Shown here one piece after another: positions 1 to 6,862 of a stretch of 27,059 nt of DNA (position 1 is its first letter; the number at the start of each line of letters is the position of its first letter). The stretch lies in NCBI GenBank assembly GCA_964617875.1, contig CAZUAI010000077.1:1-27059 (forward strand), given 5' to 3'. A program made the position numbers and the translations under genes. Origin of the DNA: CAZMVY01 sp964617875 (GTDB taxonomy: Bacteria; Planctomycetota; Phycisphaerae; UBA1845; PWPN01). The notes under the pieces were generated by a model that saw nothing but the letters and a program-made list of their open reading frames with translations, made no database searches and was not told the origin of the DNA.

Positions 1-110
1 CGTCAACTACTTATGGACACCGCCTCGACCCGGTGCGCTTTCGGGAGAAGAGCCGGAAACAACACCCGCCTCCCCTCACGGCCCCGGCGACCCGAACGGA
101 ACGCAACACC

Positions 111-180
111 GTCATTCCCGCGCGGGAACGACGGACAAAGCACGCGCAACCCTTCCCGTCATTCCCGCGCACGCGGGAAT
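111..180. repeat. Two ATTCCC-type palindromic repeats in tandem
   Basis: Two units share the 12-mer GTCATTCCCGCG at 111-122 and 158-169. The first contains a perfect 14-bp palindrome, TTCCCGCGCGGGAA (115-128). The second is ATTCCCGCGCACGCGGGAAT (161-180), with 9-bp arms around a 2-bp centre. It fits the ATTCCC-N8-GGGAAT form of the dRS3-like repeats scattered through many bacterial genomes. The units lie in non-coding DNA next to another palindromic element, so this stretch is a repeat cluster. Function is unknown; extragenic palindromes of this kind may act as insertion hot spots or fold in RNA. Confidence 0.8.
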
Positions 181-197
181 CAAGACCCCTCCATACC

Positions 198-372
198 GAG
201 ACTGTAGCATCATTACAGAGTGATCCCGTGGTATTCCGGCCGGCTTTCGCGTATTCCGCGTGTTTCGCGGTTCGATTCTGTTTGGGGACCGCGAAATACG
301 CGAACCACGCGAAAAGCGGCTCGATATCCGCCGATCGCGACGGCGAGAACTCTGTAATGTTGCTACACTCTC
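198..372. repeat. 175-bp long palindrome, MITE-like element
   Basis: The outer 24 bases at 198-221 (GAGACTGTAGCATCATTACA then GAGT) are the reverse complement of 349-372 with two mismatches. The core TGTAGCATCATTACAGAGT pairs with ACTCTGTAATGTTGCTACA. Inside lies a second inverted repeat: the sequence just left of centre ends in TTCGCGGT and the sequence just right begins ACCGCGAAATACGCG. The whole unit therefore folds almost end to end around a centre near position 285. It encodes no protein. Terminal inverted repeats plus small size suggest a non-autonomous miniature transposable element or a large extragenic palindrome. No clear target-site duplication was seen. Confidence 0.8.
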
Positions 373-533
373 CCCAAACGACACACTTTTTCCGATCGCC
401 GGACCTACTTGCATTCGGGCGCACGTCACCCGCATACGGCCGAAAATACGACATGCCTTTTCCGATCCCATTGCAGGAGCACGGGGCGCGATTTTATCTG
501 CGGTTCATGGCCGGTTCCGCGCGCGAGCGGAGG
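373..533. other. Non-coding spacer between two repeats
   Basis: This 160-base stretch lies between the 175-bp palindrome and the 91-bp dispersed repeat. The open frames crossing it are low-complexity, Arg/Pro/Ser-rich and resemble no protein family. No promoter, hairpin or RNA gene was recognised in it. Confidence 0.5.
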
Positions 534-624
534 GTCGGGAACCCTTTTTGCCTTGGGCGAACCGCGTCAGGGCGTCCACGTCGCGTGAACGCGGTGCTCT
601 GCCTGTCCGGCAAAGTTTCCTGAC
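534..624 (-). repeat. 91-bp dispersed repeat with inverted ends, copy 1
   Basis: Read on the minus strand, this segment begins GTCAGGAAACTTTGCCGG and ends AAAAAGGGTTCCCGAC, so the ends are imperfect inverted repeats. The same 91 bases recur at 25228-25318 in the opposite orientation. By hand the two copies match at 73 of 91 positions with no gaps, including identical blocks of 17 and 15 bases. Similarity continues weakly about 15 bases beyond the GTCAGG end. Both copies are intergenic. Equal length, inverted ends and dispersal suggest a miniature mobile element or a structured extragenic repeat. Confidence 0.8.
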
Positions 625-1014
625 CCGCTTCGCGCGCATAGCCCACAAGCATGCCCAAAGTCAGGCCTCTTCCCTCCGCGGCCGTTACCCGCCTCATCGG
701 CACTGTGGGCCTGTCCGACGCCCGGCCAGTCCGCCGCCTGACGCGACGTTCGCTTCCCACGGAGCGACCGGTCGGGCCTCTCACGTTGCCCCGAGAACCT
801 TCCGCACGTGCCGTTGCCATTCCCCCGGCGGCCGGACCGGTCGCTTCGGTTCTCCTGACCAGCCCGCGACGGCCTTCGCCCGTTCGTTGGAGGCTCGACG
901 CCCCGCCTTTACCTGCGAGGCCTGCTCGGCATTCACTCCCGTTACGGCCCATGCGATTGCCGCCCCCCCCCCCGACTTTCCCGCTCGTTTGCCTTCCCCG
1001 CCCCTGCGTCACGG
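625..1014. other. Non-coding region upstream of dnaE, with poly-C tract
   Basis: About 390 bases without a credible gene. Open frames here are Arg/Pro-rich and are artefacts of the high GC content. A run of 11 C residues lies at 963-973, followed about 45 bases later by a run of 9 C residues (1019-1027) inside the proposed dnaE promoter. No RNA gene was recognised. Confidence 0.5.
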
Positions 1015-1044
1015 TTGACCCCCCCCCACCCCTGTCGCTACGAT
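1015..1044 (+). promoter_or_regulatory. Candidate dnaE promoter with poly-C spacer
   Basis: TTGACC (1015-1020) and TACGAT (1039-1044) are separated by 18 bases and fit the sigma70-type consensus at five of six and four of six positions. The predicted start point is near 1051, about 108 bases before the GTG start of dnaE. The spacer opens with a C-rich run: nine consecutive C residues cover 1019-1027. If this is the promoter, the upstream in-frame ATG codon (formed by read-through at 1015) cannot be the dnaE start. Not tested experimentally. Confidence 0.45.
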
Positions 1045-1158
1045 CGCGCCCGGGAAGAGGAACGAAACGGTGCGAAGGCGAAAGGCACGGACGGCGAGCG
1101 AGCCGGTGCCCCTCTTCCGCCGCCTCGGCCCTCGGATCTCACGGAGGAGACCTCTGCG

Positions 1159-4100
1159 GTGTCCACTCGGCGATTCGTCCATCTGCACGTTCACACGCAC
1201 TACAGCCTCCTCGACGGCGCCACGCGGATCGAGGCCCTCGTCAGAAAGGCCAGGGAACAGGGCAGCCCCGCCGTCGCCGTCACGGACCACGGCAACCTCT
1301 TCGGCGCAATCGAGTTCTACCAGGCCGCCCTCAAGGCCGGCGTCAAGCCCATCATCGGCTGCGAGGTCTACATGGCCCCGGGCGACCGCCGGAACCGCGA
1401 GCCCTGCGGCATCGAGGACGCCAGCTACCACCTGCTCCTTCTCGCCCAGAACCTGACCGGCTACCACAACCTGCTGAAGCTCACCAGCCGCGCCTACCGC
1501 GAGGGCTTCTACTACCGCCCCCGGATCGACAAGGACATCCTCCGCGAACACGCCGAGGGCCTCATCTGCACCAGCACCTGTCTCGGCGGCGAGGTCCCGC
1601 AGGCCCTCATCGCGCGCAACCGCCGCCTCGCCGAGGACGTCGCCAGGAGCTACCTGGAGATCTTCGGCCCCGACCGCTTTTTCATCGAGGTCCAGGACCA
1701 CGGCCTCAAGGAGCAGCGCGAGATCAACCCCGAGCTGGCCGACGTCGCCAGACGCCTCGGCTGCGGCATCATCGCCACCAACGACGTCCACTACCTCGAA
1801 CACGACGACGCCGGCGCCCACGACGTCCTCTGCTGCATCAGCACCGGCAAGAAGCTCGACGACCAGGACCGCCTCCGGTTCGAGACCGACCAGTTCTACC
1901 TCAAGTCCGCCGACGAGATGCACGCCTGCCTGGGCGACTTTCCCGAGGCCCTCGCGAATACGCTCCGCGTGGCCGAGATGTGCAACCTCGACCTCGACTT
2001 CACCCGGGTCCACGCCCCCGTCTTCACGCCGCCGGACGGCCGCAAGGCCGAGGACTTCCTCCGCGAACTCGTCTACGAGGGCGCCGGCGAACGATTCCCC
2101 GAACTGACGCCCGAGATCCGCGAGCGGATCGACTACGAGCTGGACGTCATCGCACGCAAGGGCTTCTCTGGCTACTTTCTCATCCTCTGGGATGTCGTCC
2201 AGTTCGCCCGCCGCGAGGGCATCCCCTGCGGCGCACGCGGATCCGCGTGCAGCTCCCTCGTCGGCCACTGCCTCGGCATCAGCGCGCCCGACCCGCTCCG
2301 CTACGGCCTCTACTTCGAACGCTTCCTCGACCCCGACCGCGACGAACGCCCCGACATCGACCTCGACATCTGCCAGGAACGCCGCCAGGAGGTCATCGAG
2401 TATGTCCGCCGCAAGTACGGGCACGTCGCCCAGATCATCACCTTCGGCACCCTCAAGGCCCGTGCCGCCGTCAAGGATGTGTGCCGGGTCATGGGCCTCG
2501 GCTTCGAGGACGCCAACAAGCTCTCCCAGCTCATCCCCAACGAGCTGAAGATGACCATCGACAAGGCCCTCGACACCGAACCCGAGCTGAAACGCCGCTA
2601 CGACCAGGAGGAGCCCGTCCGCAAGGTCATCGACATGGCCCGCCGTCTCGAGGGCCTCGCCCGGAACGCCGGCGTCCACGCCGCCGGCGTCGTGATCGCC
2701 CAGCGACCCCTCGACGACCTCATCCCCCTCTACAAGCCCGAGGGCGAGGACCAGATCGTCACCCAGTTCGACGGCACCACGGTCGAGAAGGTCGGCCTGA
2801 TGAAGATGGACTTTCTCGGCCTCGAAACGCTCACCATCCTCGAACGCGCGCGCCAGCTCGTCAGGAAAAACCGCGGCGCCGATGTGGACCTCGCGCGCCT
2901 CGACCTCGCCGACCCGCGCGTGTACGAACTGTTCGCGAAGGGCGACACCAAGGGCGTCTTCCAGTTCGAGTCCGGCGGCATGCGCGACGTCCTCATGAAG
3001 ATGCGTCCGAACCGCATCGAGGACCTCATCGCCGCCAACGCCCTCTTCCGCCCGGGCCCGATGGTCAACATCGAGGCCTATATCGCCCGCAAGCACGGCG
3101 AGCGATGGACCACCCCTCACCCGATCATGACCGACGTCCTCGCCGAGACCTACGGCATCATGGTCTACCAGGAGCAGGTCTCGCGCCTGTGCAACCGCCT
3201 CGGCAACATCGAGCTGAAGCGGGCCTTCCGCCTCGCCAAGGCGATCAGCAAGAAGAAAACGCAGATGATCGACGCCGAACGCGAGCCCTTCATCGCCGGC
3301 GCCGTCGCCAACGGCGTCAGCCGTGAGAAGGCCAACGAGATCTTCGAGGACATCCTCCGCTTCGGCGGATACGCCTTCAACAAGGCCCACTCGACCGGCT
3401 ACGCCCTCATCGCCTTCCAGACCGCCTACATGAAGGCCTACTACCCCGTCGAGTTCATGTGCGCCCTCCTCACCTGCGAGAAAAACAACACGAAAAAACT
3501 CCCCGAATACATCGAGGAGTGCCGCCGCATGGGCATCCCCATCAAGCCCCCCGATGTCAACACCTCCGAATGGGACTTCACCATCGTCCGCGACCGCCAC
3601 GGCCACGAGGCCATCCGGTTCGGCCTCGGCGGCATCAAGGGCGTCGGCGAGAAGGCCGTCGCTTCCATCCTGGCCGCCCGGCAGAAAGGCGGCGCCTTCA
3701 AGAGCATCTTCGACTTCACCGAACGGGTCGATCTCCAGGTCGTCAACAAGGCCGTCTGCGAGGCCCTCATCAAATGCGGCGCCTTCGACTCCACCGGCGC
3801 CATGCGCAAGGGCCTCGTCCTCGTCCTCGACCGCGCCATGCAGGCCGGCGCCGCCGCCCAGGCCGACCGCCAGTCCGGCCAACTCTCCTTCTTCGACATG
3901 CTCGGTGGCCCCGCCGCCCCCGTCGCCGAGGCCAGAATCCCCAACGAACAGTGGTCCGAGTCCGAGATGCTCGCCTTCGAAAAGGCCACCCTCGGCTTCT
4001 ACGTCACCTCCCACCCCCTGGCGCAGCACGCCGACCGGCTCACCAAATACGCCACCGCCCGCACCGTCGATCTCGCACGCCACCACGACCGCGACCAGGT

Positions 4101-4719
4101 CACCCTCGGCGGCATGGTCAGCCGCATGAGGACCGTCCTCACCAAAACCGGCAAGAACGCCGGATCCAAGATGGGCATCGTCACCGTCGAGGATCTCTAC
4201 GGCCAGGTTGAGGTCATTCTGTTCCCCGGCGAACTCGACCGTTTCCGCCCCCTTGTCGTCCCCGACGCCGTCGCCTTCTTCAAGGGCGAAGTCGACCGCC
4301 GCCGCGAGGAGCCCTCCCTCCGCGTGAGCGACGTCATCCCCATCGACCAGGCCGACGAGCGGCTCGGTACCGGAATGTTGCTCCGCCTGCCCCCCGCCAC
4401 CGCCAACGAAAACCTCCTCGCCGAGATCCGCAAGGTCGTCGGTGCCTACAAGGGCGATCGCCCCCTCTACCTCGAGATGACCACGCCCAACGCCCTCCGG
4501 GTCACGATTCGCTGCAACGGCCGCTCCGGCATCCTCCCCAGCGCCGCGTGCGTCGGCGCACTGACCGACCTCCTGGGTGTGGACGCCGTCCTCGTTCTCG
4601 GCCCCAGCCGCCAGGCAATGCCCGCCCAGGCCCCGATGACGCCGCAACTGACCGCCCGCGCCGAACCCGAGTTCCACGCCCTCGATGATGCCGACGGCGA
4701 TGACGACGCCGGCGTCTGA
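1159..4719 (+). CDS. dnaE: DNA polymerase III subunit alpha
   Basis: Replicative DNA polymerase catalytic subunit of 1186 residues, close to the usual DnaE length (about 1160 in E. coli). The GTG start at 1159 is chosen because AGGAG lies about 10 bases upstream and the PHP domain begins at once with HLHVHTHYSLLDG (residues 8-20). The longer in-frame start at 1015 adds 48 low-complexity residues and overlaps the promoter. The PHP domain continues through AVTDHGNLFGA. The polymerase core has GARGSACSSLVGHCLGIS, then PDIDLDI (Asp 399, 401, 403), and MDFLGLETLTIL with the third expected catalytic acid, Asp 551. FESGGMRDVLMKMRPNRIED and NKAHSTGYALIAFQTAYMK follow. An internal beta-clamp-type motif, GQLSFFDM, precedes an OB-fold segment (TLGGMVSRMRTV). 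This is the DnaE rather than PolC architecture. The downstream regulator begins 100 bases after the stop. Confidence 0.97.
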   Translation: MSTRRFVHLHVHTHYSLLDGATRIEALVRKAREQGSPAVAVTDHGNLFGAIEFYQAALKAGVKPIIGCEVYMAPGDRRNREPCGIEDASYHLLLLAQNLTGYHNLLKLTSRAYREGFYYRPRIDKDILREHAEGLICTSTCLGGEVPQALIARNRRLAEDVARSYLEIFGPDRFFIEVQDHGLKEQREINPELADVARRLGCGIIATNDVHYLEHDDAGAHDVLCCISTGKKLDDQDRLRFETDQFYLKSADEMHACLGDFPEALANTLRVAEMCNLDLDFTRVHAPVFTPPDGRKAEDFLRELVYEGAGERFPELTPEIRERIDYELDVIARKGFSGYFLILWDVVQFARREGIPCGARGSACSSLVGHCLGISAPDPLRYGLYFERFLDPDRDERPDIDLDICQERRQEVIEYVRRKYGHVAQIITFGTLKARAAVKDVCRVMGLGFEDANKLSQLIPNELKMTIDKALDTEPELKRRYDQEEPVRKVIDMARRLEGLARNAGVHAAGVVIAQRPLDDLIPLYKPEGEDQIVTQFDGTTVEKVGLMKMDFLGLETLTILERARQLVRKNRGADVDLARLDLADPRVYELFAKGDTKGVFQFESGGMRDVLMKMRPNRIEDLIAANALFRPGPMVNIEAYIARKHGERWTTPHPIMTDVLAETYGIMVYQEQVSRLCNRLGNIELKRAFRLAKAISKKKTQMIDAEREPFIAGAVANGVSREKANEIFEDILRFGGYAFNKAHSTGYALIAFQTAYMKAYYPVEFMCALLTCEKNNTKKLPEYIEECRRMGIPIKPPDVNTSEWDFTIVRDRHGHEAIRFGLGGIKGVGEKAVASILAARQKGGAFKSIFDFTERVDLQVVNKAVCEALIKCGAFDSTGAMRKGLVLVLDRAMQAGAAAQADRQSGQLSFFDMLGGPAAPVAEARIPNEQWSESEMLAFEKATLGFYVTSHPLAQHADRLTKYATARTVDLARHHDRDQVTLGGMVSRMRTVLTKTGKNAGSKMGIVTVEDLYGQVEVILFPGELDRFRPLVVPDAVAFFKGEVDRRREEPSLRVSDVIPIDQADERLGTGMLLRLPPATANENLLAEIRKVVGAYKGDRPLYLEMTTPNALRVTIRCNGRSGILPSAACVGALTDLLGVDAVLVLGPSRQAMPAQAPMTPQLTARAEPEFHALDDADGDDDAGV

Positions 4720-4731
4720 CAACGGCCCCGC

Positions 4732-4760
4732 TCGACTCTATGCCGATCAAGCCGTATACT
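4732..4760 (+). promoter_or_regulatory. Weak candidate promoter for the sigma54 activator gene
   Basis: TCGACT (4732-4737) and TATACT (4755-4760) are 17 bases apart. The -10 element matches five of six consensus positions and the -35 element four of six. The predicted start near 4767 lies about 53 bases before the chosen ATG at 4820. Read-through transcription from dnaE is the alternative. Confidence 0.35.
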
Positions 4761-4819
4761 CCGCTGCCGATAAACCAGGCAGCCGGCCCGCCCGCGGTCG
4801 CACTGGAGATGACGGTCCT

Positions 4820-6457
4820 ATGGGCAATCTAGCTCCCGATACCGAGGTCGAGATTCTGACCTCGATCAGTCGTATCCTCGGCTCCAGTCTTGAGTTGCGC
4901 ACGGTCTTCGATGAGATCATGCGTCTCCTTGCCTCGCGTCTGGGCATCGAACGGGGGCGGCTCGTCCTGGTCGACGAGGCACGCGAAGAGCTGCGCATTT
5001 GCGCCGCATTCGGTCTGACACCCGACGAGCTGGGCCGCGGAACCTACGACTACGGCGAGGGCATCACCGGCAAGGTCGTCGCCACAGGCCGGCCTCGTGT
5101 CGTCGCCGACACAAGCACCGAGCCCGACTTCCTCCACCGCACCAGTTCGCGTCTCACTCCGTGCAGTTTCATCTGCCTGCCGGTCGTCCTCGAGGGACAC
5201 GTCGAAGGCGCCTTGAGCATCGACGTGCCCCTCATCGATCTCGACACCCTGGACCGCCTCCAGCGGCTCCTGACCATCGTCGCCGCCATCATCGCCCAGG
5301 CCCTCCAGATCAACCGCATGGTCGCCCGCGAGAAGGAGGTGCTCGTCGAGGAACTCGCCACACTACGCCGGAACGTGCTGACTCGATATCAGCTCGCCAA
5401 CATCATCGGCGACAGCAAGCCCATGCTCGAGGTCTTCAAGGCCGTCAGCCAGGTGGCCGCCACACGGGCGACCGTCCTCCTCTCGGGCGAAACCGGCACC
5501 GGCAAGGAACTCATTGCCAAGGCGATCCACTTCAACAGCGACCGAAAGGACGCCCCGTTCATCCGCGTCAACTGCGGCGCGCTTGCCGGCTCACTGCTGG
5601 AGAGTGAACTCTTCGGCCACGTCCGCGGTGCGTTCACCGGCGCCGTCCGCGACAAGATCGGCCGCTTCGAGGCCGCCGACGGCGGCACGCTCTTCCTCGA
5701 TGAGATCGCCACCCTCGATATGGCTCTACAGGCCAAGCTCCTGCGCGCACTCCAGGAACGCGAGATCGAGCGCGTCGGCGATGCGCGCCCGATCGCCGTG
5801 GATGTCCGGATCGTCGCGGCCACCAACGCCGATCTCGCCGCCGAGGTCCGCGAGGGCCGCTTTCGCGAGGATCTCTTCTACAGGCTGAACGTCGTCATGA
5901 TCCGGCTGCCCCCGTTGCGAGAGCGGCGCGAAGACATTCCCAGGCTCATCGACTTCTTCCTCGACAAGTACAACCGGGAGAACGGACGCTCGCTCCGCCG
6001 CATTTCGCACAACGTACTCGCCGCGATGGTCCGCTACCCGTGGCCGGGAAACGTACGCGAACTCGAAAACGCGATCGAGCGCGCCGTCGTCATGTCCAAC
6101 GGCGAAGAATTCACCGAGTCCCTGCTTCCCCTCGCCGTCCGGGCATTCCTCAAGCAGGGCCGCCATCGCGCCAGCAGCGAAACCGTCGAGGATCTGACCC
6201 GCCGGCTCATAAAACACTCCATCCGCGATCACGAAATCGAACGCAGCGACCGCTCGATCTGGGAAACCGTTGTCTCGCGCGTCGAACGGGCACTGCTCCA
6301 GGAAGGCCTCAACCGCTGCGACGGCATCAAGATCAAGGCCGCCGAGTACCTCGGCATCAACCGCAATACGCTCACCAAGAAGTTTGCCGACCTGGGCTTG
6401 GCCTCCGGAGGCGACAGCGATCCCGTCGCGAAACCACCAACAACGGACAAACTATAG
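4820..6457 (+). CDS. GAF-domain sigma54-dependent transcriptional activator
   Basis: Bacterial enhancer-binding protein of 545 residues. An N-terminal GAF sensory domain (about 25-165, with YGEGITGKV and a closing GALSID) is followed by the AAA+ domain. This contains Walker A GETGTGKE (223-230), the sigma54-contacting GAFTGA loop (270-275), Walker B GGTLFLDE (288-295), the sensor segment VRIVAATN, and YPWPGNVRELENAIERAV. A Fis-type helix-turn-helix (AAEYLGINRNTLTKKF) ends the protein. The order GAF-AAA-HTH is that of the NifA/FhlA group; no receiver domain is present, so a ligand rather than phosphorylation probably controls it. The ATG at 4820 is chosen (GGAG 11 bases upstream); an in-frame ATG at 4685 would overlap dnaE and adds no conserved sequence. 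Its target is unknown. No -24/-12 promoter was found by eye in the window, although the next gene cluster lies just downstream. Confidence 0.93.
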   Translation: MGNLAPDTEVEILTSISRILGSSLELRTVFDEIMRLLASRLGIERGRLVLVDEAREELRICAAFGLTPDELGRGTYDYGEGITGKVVATGRPRVVADTSTEPDFLHRTSSRLTPCSFICLPVVLEGHVEGALSIDVPLIDLDTLDRLQRLLTIVAAIIAQALQINRMVAREKEVLVEELATLRRNVLTRYQLANIIGDSKPMLEVFKAVSQVAATRATVLLSGETGTGKELIAKAIHFNSDRKDAPFIRVNCGALAGSLLESELFGHVRGAFTGAVRDKIGRFEAADGGTLFLDEIATLDMALQAKLLRALQEREIERVGDARPIAVDVRIVAATNADLAAEVREGRFREDLFYRLNVVMIRLPPLRERREDIPRLIDFFLDKYNRENGRSLRRISHNVLAAMVRYPWPGNVRELENAIERAVVMSNGEEFTESLLPLAVRAFLKQGRHRASSETVEDLTRRLIKHSIRDHEIERSDRSIWETVVSRVERALLQEGLNRCDGIKIKAAEYLGINRNTLTKKFADLGLASGGDSDPVAKPPTTDKL

Positions 6458-6513
6458 TAAAACAATACACCCCATAGGAATTGCCCATTTTCTCGTTGGA
6501 ACCCAAAAAGGTC

Positions 6514-6542
6514 TTGACATCGCCGGGTACCCAGATTATCAT
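6514..6542 (+). promoter_or_regulatory. Near-consensus sigma70-type promoter
   Basis: TTGACA (6514-6519, perfect -35) and TATCAT (6537-6542, five of six at -10) are separated by the optimal 17 bases. The region around it is AT-richer than its neighbours. The expected start point is about 6549. It points into the four-gene acyltransferase/glycosyltransferase run. This is one of the two best promoter matches in the window; the other drives the PEP-CTERM gene. Confidence 0.65.
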
Positions 6543-6548
6543 CGCAGC

Positions 6549-6561
6549 ACCCGATTCGGGT
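6549..6561. promoter_or_regulatory. Palindromic candidate operator at the predicted start point
   Basis: ACCCGA-T-TCGGGT is a perfect 6-bp inverted repeat with a one-base centre. It lies immediately downstream of the -10 element of the strong promoter, where a bound dimeric repressor would block initiation. No regulator with this target is identifiable. A chance palindrome in GC-rich DNA remains possible. Confidence 0.35.
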
Positions 6562-6862
6562 CCGTTAACTACGTGGCTCGTCAATGGGCGGGCCGCCGTC
6601 ATGGGCGGGAGAGACGGCGTGAGCGATGAGCACACCCCACTCTGTTCGGTCGATAATTGTTGTTCTTGCTTTGAGAGCGGGCATCGTAACGCGCGGCCGT
6701 ATGTCTCGGTCATACACGCGACTCCGACTCAGAATAGCGCAGATTTTTGGAAAGCCGCGCGCGTTCCCACTTTATCCAGATTGCCACAAGTTACCGGAAG
6801 CAGCCGGTCGATGAATTCGCACCTGTACGGCGCGGTTCATGGCCGGCATGGGAGAGAACGTC

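Larger units (their letters stand above)
6458..6862. other. Intergenic region and leader before the acyltransferase gene
   Basis: About 400 bases with no convincing gene. It contains the strong promoter at 6514-6542 and the palindrome at 6549-6561. From the predicted start point (about 6549) to the ATG at 6863 the leader would be over 300 nt. A 62-codon frame at 6626-6814 and an overlapping frame starting GTG at 6618 have no recognisable features. Either could be a leader peptide, but nothing supports that beyond a distant GGGAGAG sequence. Confidence 0.45.

Noticed and set aside
1009..4722. Open frame of over 1200 codons antisense to dnaE
   Set aside because: The translation is an Asp/Glu/Gly/Val/Ala-rich nonsense protein. 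It arises from the C-rich third codon positions of dnaE and has no family features.
6626..6814. Small 62-codon gene in the acyltransferase leader
   Set aside because: No ribosome binding site at proper distance, Arg-rich content and no family resemblance; another frame is equally open.
6458..6862. Possible sigma54 (-24/-12) promoter for the acyltransferase operon
   Set aside because: Near misses such as TGGCTCGTCAATGGGC and TTGGAAAGCCGCGCGC have the wrong spacing or lack the TTGC element.
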